A stretch of DNA of 34,862 bases from an uncultured Pseudomonadota bacterium. Its GTDB lineage: Bacteria; Pseudomonadota; Gammaproteobacteria; Burkholderiales; Methylophilaceae. The stretch is from contig CAIRBH010000028.1 of the NCBI GenBank assembly GCA_903876765.1, positions 1 to 34,862 of the forward strand, in the 5' to 3' direction. Shown here one piece after another: positions 31,869 through 34,862 of this stretch; within the stretch, counting starts at the first letter, position 1, and each line of letters opens with the position of its first letter. Under the pieces are notes generated by a model that saw only the letters and a list, made by a program, of their open reading frames with translations, was not told the origin of the DNA and ran no database searches. The translations under genes and the position numbers were made by a program.

Positions 31869-33797
31869 ATGCCTTTTATTACCTTAGATAATGCCTCCCT
31901 TGCTTTTGGCCATCACGCGCTACTCGACCATGCTTCGTTTCAGTTAGATGCAGGCGAACGCGTTGGTTTAATTGGTCGCAATGGCGCAGGCAAATCTAGC
32001 CTATTAAAAGCCATTGCTGGCACAATTAAGTTAGATGAAGGCACGGTTTGGCGTGCACCGAATACGCGAGTGGTGTATGTGCCACAAGAACCCGAGCTAG
32101 ACCTTAATCACAGCGTATTTGAAGCGGTTGCAGAAGGCTTGGGCTCGCTGCAACAAACCATTATTGATTACCACCAAGTCACACATGACATGGGCATGGC
32201 AGACGCCGACATTGATGCGCTGATGAGTAAAATGCAGCACCTGCAACATGAGCTAGATACGCAAAATGGCTGGGCCGCACAATCTAGAGTGGAAACGGTA
32301 TTAAGCCGCCTCAAACTAGATGCAGATGCCTTGGTTGCTACTTTGTCTGGCGGCTGGCGTAAACGTGTGGCGCTGGGTCGTGCGTTGGTGGCAGAGCCCG
32401 AAGTATTATTGCTAGACGAGCCTACTAACCATCTGGATTTAGAAGCCATAGAATGGCTAGAAGGCTTGTTGCTAGGGTTTACTGGCAGCGTATTATTTAT
32501 CACCCATGATAGACGTTTTTTAGATAGCCTAGCCACCCGTATTACTGAGCTAGACCGCGGCATACTCACAGACTTTATCGGCAACTTTACGCAATACCAA
32601 GTAAAAAAAGAAGAGTTAATCGCCGTTGAGGAAATTCATGCGGCAAAATTTGATAAGTTTTTAGCCCAAGAAGAAGTGTGGATACGCCAAGGCATTAAAG
32701 CACGCCGCACCCGTAATGAAGGCCGAGTGAGGCGCTTAGAGGCCTTGCGGTTAGATAGAGCTGCACGCCGCGAACGTCAAGGCAACGTTAAATTGAACTT
32801 AGACGCGGGTGAACGCAGTGGAAAATTGGTTGCCGAGCTAGAAAATGTCAGCAAAGCCTATGGCGATAAAACGCTGATTAAAAACTTTAGCACGCGCATT
32901 TTACGTGGCGACAAAATTGGCTTGCTAGGCCCCAACGGCATAGGTAAAACCACCTTACTCAAATTAATTTTAGGCGATATTGAAGCAGATAGCGGCAAAA
33001 TAGAACGCGGCACTAAAATCAATGTGGCTTATTTTGACCAAATGCGCGAACAATTAGATGAAGAAGCCACGCTGGCTGACACCATTAGCCCAGGTTCAGA
33101 TTTTGTAGAAATCGGCAATGAGCGCAAACACGTCATTAGTTATTTAGAAGACTTTCTGTTTCCACCACAACGCTCGCGCTCTCCAGTTAAATCGCTATCA
33201 GGTGGCGAACGCAACCGCTTGCTATTAGCGCGGCTATTTGCCCGCCCAGCCAATGTGCTGGTGCTAGATGAGCCGACCAACGATTTAGATATCGATACCC
33301 TAGAACTGCTAGAAAGTTTATTACAAGAATTTGCCGGCACACTGTTTTTAGTCAGCCACGACCGCGCGTTTTTAGAAAACACCGTTACCCAAGTGATTGC
33401 CTTTGAAGGCAATGGCGTACTGACTGAGTTTGGCGGCGGCTATGATGACTGGCAACGCTTTACCCAACAACGCTTGCAAGACAATAAAGCCGAAGATAAA
33501 CGCTTAAACGACTTAGCGCAAACCGCAAAAAATCAAGCCAAACCAGCACCCGCAACCCAAACTAAAGTTGTAGCAAAACTAAGCTTTAAAGAAGAAAAAG
33601 AGCTCGCCGACATCCCCGTACAAATTGAGCAATTAGAAAGCGAACAGGCCGATATCAATAAGCAACTGGCAAATAGCGAGCTATACAAAACACAAGCAGA
33701 ATTAGTTAAAACCTTGCAAGCGCGGCTGATTGAAATTGACAGCCTGTTAGAAAATCTACTAGCGCGCTGGGAAGCGCTAGACGCCAGAAAAAGCTAA
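31869..33797 (+). CDS. uup: ABC-F family ATPase Uup
   Basis: Cytoplasmic tandem ABC protein, 642 residues (E. coli Uup 635), working at the ribosome or in replication-intermediate processing. First ABC: Walker A GRNGAGKSS (36-44), signature LSGGWRKRVALGRAL near 159 and LLLDEPTNHLD. Second ABC: Walker A GPNGIGKTT near 353, signature LSGGERNRLLLARL near 443 and VLDEPTNDLD. The P-site linker between them (about 235-320) and a C-terminal coiled coil (about 570-642, IEQLESEQADINKQLA) are present, the latter a Uup feature that binds DNA in E. coli. No membrane segments, so not a transporter. A TATAAT (31789-31794) lies 75 bases upstream. Confidence 0.93.
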   Translation: MPFITLDNASLAFGHHALLDHASFQLDAGERVGLIGRNGAGKSSLLKAIAGTIKLDEGTVWRAPNTRVVYVPQEPELDLNHSVFEAVAEGLGSLQQTIIDYHQVTHDMGMADADIDALMSKMQHLQHELDTQNGWAAQSRVETVLSRLKLDADALVATLSGGWRKRVALGRALVAEPEVLLLDEPTNHLDLEAIEWLEGLLLGFTGSVLFITHDRRFLDSLATRITELDRGILTDFIGNFTQYQVKKEELIAVEEIHAAKFDKFLAQEEVWIRQGIKARRTRNEGRVRRLEALRLDRAARRERQGNVKLNLDAGERSGKLVAELENVSKAYGDKTLIKNFSTRILRGDKIGLLGPNGIGKTTLLKLILGDIEADSGKIERGTKINVAYFDQMREQLDEEATLADTISPGSDFVEIGNERKHVISYLEDFLFPPQRSRSPVKSLSGGERNRLLLARLFARPANVLVLDEPTNDLDIDTLELLESLLQEFAGTLFLVSHDRAFLENTVTQVIAFEGNGVLTEFGGGYDDWQRFTQQRLQDNKAEDKRLNDLAQTAKNQAKPAPATQTKVVAKLSFKEEKELADIPVQIEQLESEQADINKQLANSELYKTQAELVKTLQARLIEIDSLLENLLARWEALDARKS

Positions 33798-33867
33798 TAT
33801 GAATCAAATTATTATATGATGTGCATCAGCAAAGAGATGCTGGGCTAAGATTGAGTTAGGATAATTC

Positions 33868-34158
33868 ATGGAAAAACCTACAGTTATAGCGCCATCCTTG
33901 TTGCAAATGGACGAAATGCAACTTGTGCAACTTTACGCACAAAAATTGACCTTACTCACTAAAAAGCAGCGCGTGATATTTGATTTACTGGCTAGCGGCA
34001 TGATGGTTAAAGAGATCGCCAAGCATATAGGCGTTGCAGAAATCACCGTCAAAGTTACCAAAGCTAAAATCATGACGCTATTAGGCGTGACCAGCCTGCA
34101 AGAACTATCGGTGATAGGTAAATGCACAGCATGTCAATATATCAAGCAGAGCTTGTAA
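33868..34158 (+). CDS. Stand-alone LuxR/GerE-type HTH protein
   Basis: A 96-residue DNA-binding protein consisting almost only of a LuxR-type HTH: LTKKQRVIFDLLASGMMVKEIAKHIGVAEITVKVTKAKIM (pattern, about 30-70), then LLGVTSLQEL. There is no receiver, PAS or autoinducer domain; the first 28 residues (MEKPTVIAPSLLQMDEMQLVQLY) form a short helix. In the recognition helix, canonical TVKVHRARIM reads TVKVTKAKIM, so H and R contacts are altered. AGGATAATTC precedes the ATG. It may be a GerE-like small regulator or the tail end of a lost response regulator; no receiver remnant is seen upstream. Targets unknown. Confidence 0.75.
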   Translation: MEKPTVIAPSLLQMDEMQLVQLYAQKLTLLTKKQRVIFDLLASGMMVKEIAKHIGVAEITVKVTKAKIMTLLGVTSLQELSVIGKCTACQYIKQSL

Positions 34159-34171
34159 ACTATCATTTTGC

Positions 34172-34223
34172 AGTGCAACAGCTAATGCTGATTAGCTTTA
34201 GCGCATAGTCTGCACTAGTTTTT
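34172..34223 (+). terminator. Possible terminator of the LuxR-type HTH gene
   Basis: Outer arms AGTGCA (34172-34177) and TGCACT (34211-34216) enclose an inner hairpin AGCTAAT-GCTG-ATTAGCT (34180-34197). It is followed by AGTTTTTGTC. The first arm is 14 bases past the stop. Confidence 0.4.
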
Positions 34224-34245
34224 GTCAATAGATTTTATAATTTGT

Positions 34246-34325
34246 AGCCCGTAAGAATTACGGGGATTTCGCGTGATTAAAAGTAGAGTTAGTCCCGTGT
34301 TACACACGGGCTAAGCTTGCTACAT
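34246..34325. repeat. Second REP-like family: inverted pair of CCCGT hairpins
   Basis: CCCGTAA-GAA-TTACGGG (34248-34264) and CCCGTGT-TAC-ACACGGG (34294-34310), each a seven-bp stem with three-base loop. The whole is bounded by TTGTAGCCC on the left and GGGCTAAG...TTGCTAC on the right, so it reads GTAGC inward from both ends. The two stems differ by paired changes. Confidence 0.55.
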
Positions 34326-34451
34326 AAAATATTGAAGTCAACTCTTTAGGTGTTATGATTATTACCATGTTGAAATGCATTAAATTTGAGCCAGTACACT
34401 ATAAAAATTACATTTAGCTTTTATCCATTTCTTAGCTACAAATCTTTATCA

Positions 34452-34477
34452 GTGACACACACCTTTAGGTGTGTCAC
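34452..34477. repeat. Hairpin GTGACACAC / GTGTGTCAC
   Basis: Nine-bp perfect stem with an eight-base loop (ACCTTTAG), about 60 bases past the stop of the disrupted minus-strand gene. No T-tract follows on either strand, so it is not a typical terminator. Confidence 0.5.
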
Positions 34478-34535
34478 ACGTACTCTGGTAAGTTAATTTC
34501 AAGCCTTTGAGTTTTCATTTAGAATTCTTTACTAA

Positions 34536-34722
34536 TTATTTTAGTAGCATGCCTTTTAATTTATTACTTTTTGTACTTACAAATCTAAAGTCGGCTTGGA
34601 CTCTTTTTTGTTCTTCAAGAGGTAAGTTTGCTTGATCAGCAAAATTGCTCCATCTATCAATTGCATTCATTACGTCATCAATTATTTCATTTGCATCTTG
34701 TACTAGAAACAAGTCAGCTATT
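34536..34722 (-). pseudogene. 3' remnant of a gene, possibly hipA-like toxin kinase, cut by an IS
   Basis: On the minus strand a frame reads EVQIADLFLVQDANEIIDDV, then MNAIDRWSNFADQANLPLEE and QKRVQADFRFVSTKSNKLKG MLLK before TAA. Upstream the frame enters the IS end and meets a stop (TAA) there, without a start codon. The pattern of a W-x-x-F-A helix followed by a short acidic/basic helix resembles the C-terminal end of HipA family toxins, but 62 residues are too few to be sure. The rest of the gene presumably lies beyond the IS, outside the window. AT content and codon use differ somewhat from the housekeeping genes, consistent with an accessory gene. Confidence 0.5.
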
Positions 34723-34862
34723 TGGACTTCCCCCGATTTAGTAGACAGTTGATAATGTCTGAAATCACTAAAAGGAAGTTAAATGAGAGGCATCAGATAT
34801 ACCGACGAGTTTAAGGCAGAAGCGCTTAAACAAATTACAGAACGTGGTCATAGCGCAGTTGA
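34723..34862 (+). mobile_element. Left end of an IS3-family insertion sequence (runs off the window)
   Basis: The terminal repeat appears to begin TGGACTTCCCCCGATTTAGT at 34723 and continues AGACAG, the TG...-CCCC-...-AGACAG layout common at IS3-family ends. OrfA starts 60 bases in. The right end, and thus target duplication and intactness, cannot be seen. Confidence 0.7.
34783..34862 (+). CDS. IS3-family transposase OrfA (partial, 3' end outside window)
   Basis: The visible 26 codons read MRGIRYTDEFKAEALKQITE then RGHSAV, the classic start of an IS3-group OrfA: the first helix of the HTH_Tnp_1 domain with Y-T-D-E-F-K-x-E-A. AAGGAAG lies eight bases before the ATG. In this family OrfA is fused to OrfB by programmed -1 frameshifting to make the active transposase; that part is off the window. 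Confidence 0.8.
   Translation, partial: MRGIRYTDEFKAEALKQITERGHSAV

Larger units (their letters stand above)
34159..34535. other. 377-bp non-coding region with several hairpins
   Basis: It contains a terminator-like structure (34172-34223), a pair of CCCGT-type hairpins (34246-34325) and a GTGACACAC/GTGTGTCAC hairpin (34452-34477). No ORF longer than 16 codons with a start was noticed. Confidence 0.65.

Noticed and set aside
34452-34477. Terminator for the disrupted minus-strand gene
   Set aside because: The stem is strong but no T-tract follows on either strand.

Overview
The window looks like chromosomal DNA of a betaproteobacterium, most likely a methylotroph of the Methylophilaceae (Methylotenera/Methylophilus-like). 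This is inferred from moderate AT-richness, typical proteobacterial housekeeping genes (dnaE, accA, tilS, purT, tpx, rep, uup), a periplasmic MxaD-like protein and a split dihydroxyacetone kinase. No rRNA, tRNA, plasmid, phage or CRISPR locus is visible. The only mobile element is the left end of an IS3-family insertion sequence at the right edge.

Layout. 1-3411: two tandem DEAD-box RNA helicases of the RhlE type (the first cut by the window start), separated by a large imperfect inverted repeat. 3510-6951: on the minus strand, a group II truncated haemoglobin, purT, and a sigma-54-dependent NtrC-type response regulator with no kinase beside it. The gaps here are full of REP-like hairpins (GTAGGAGCG...CGCGAA). 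7108-9459: a TonB-dependent receptor whose upstream gap carries three 18-bp palindromes spaced exactly 21 bp apart. 9860-15946: tilS, accA and dnaE, all minus strand.

16184-21103: tpx (+), then minus-strand pairs mazG-like/RlmL-like methyltransferase and RNase II/spermidine-synthase-like. 21294-22325: a COG0523 (CobW-type) GTPase. 22326-22803: a 478-base gap holding a consensus-like promoter, three hairpins and a strong terminator with no convincing ORF, which is a good small-RNA candidate. 22804-27262: an MxaD-like protein, a NarL-type response regulator with its histidine kinase, and divergent dhaL-dhaK. Palindromes sit at the mxaD-like promoter and between the kinase gene and dhaL, so this block may be a small regulated one-carbon/triose unit (inference).

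27263-34158: a SAM methyltransferase, a RbgA/YlqF GTPase, an 86-residue unknown, rep, uup and a free-standing LuxR-type HTH protein. 34159-34862: REP-like hairpins of a second family, the 3' remnant of a possible hipA-like gene, and the IS3-family end that appears to have interrupted it.

Most of the window is ordinary core genome. The most interesting parts are non-coding: the 21-bp-phased operator array, the putative sRNA, the palindromes around the two-component/dhaLK/mxaD-like block, and the REP family whose stems vary in a compensatory way. I found no convincing multi-gene system that is clearly new.
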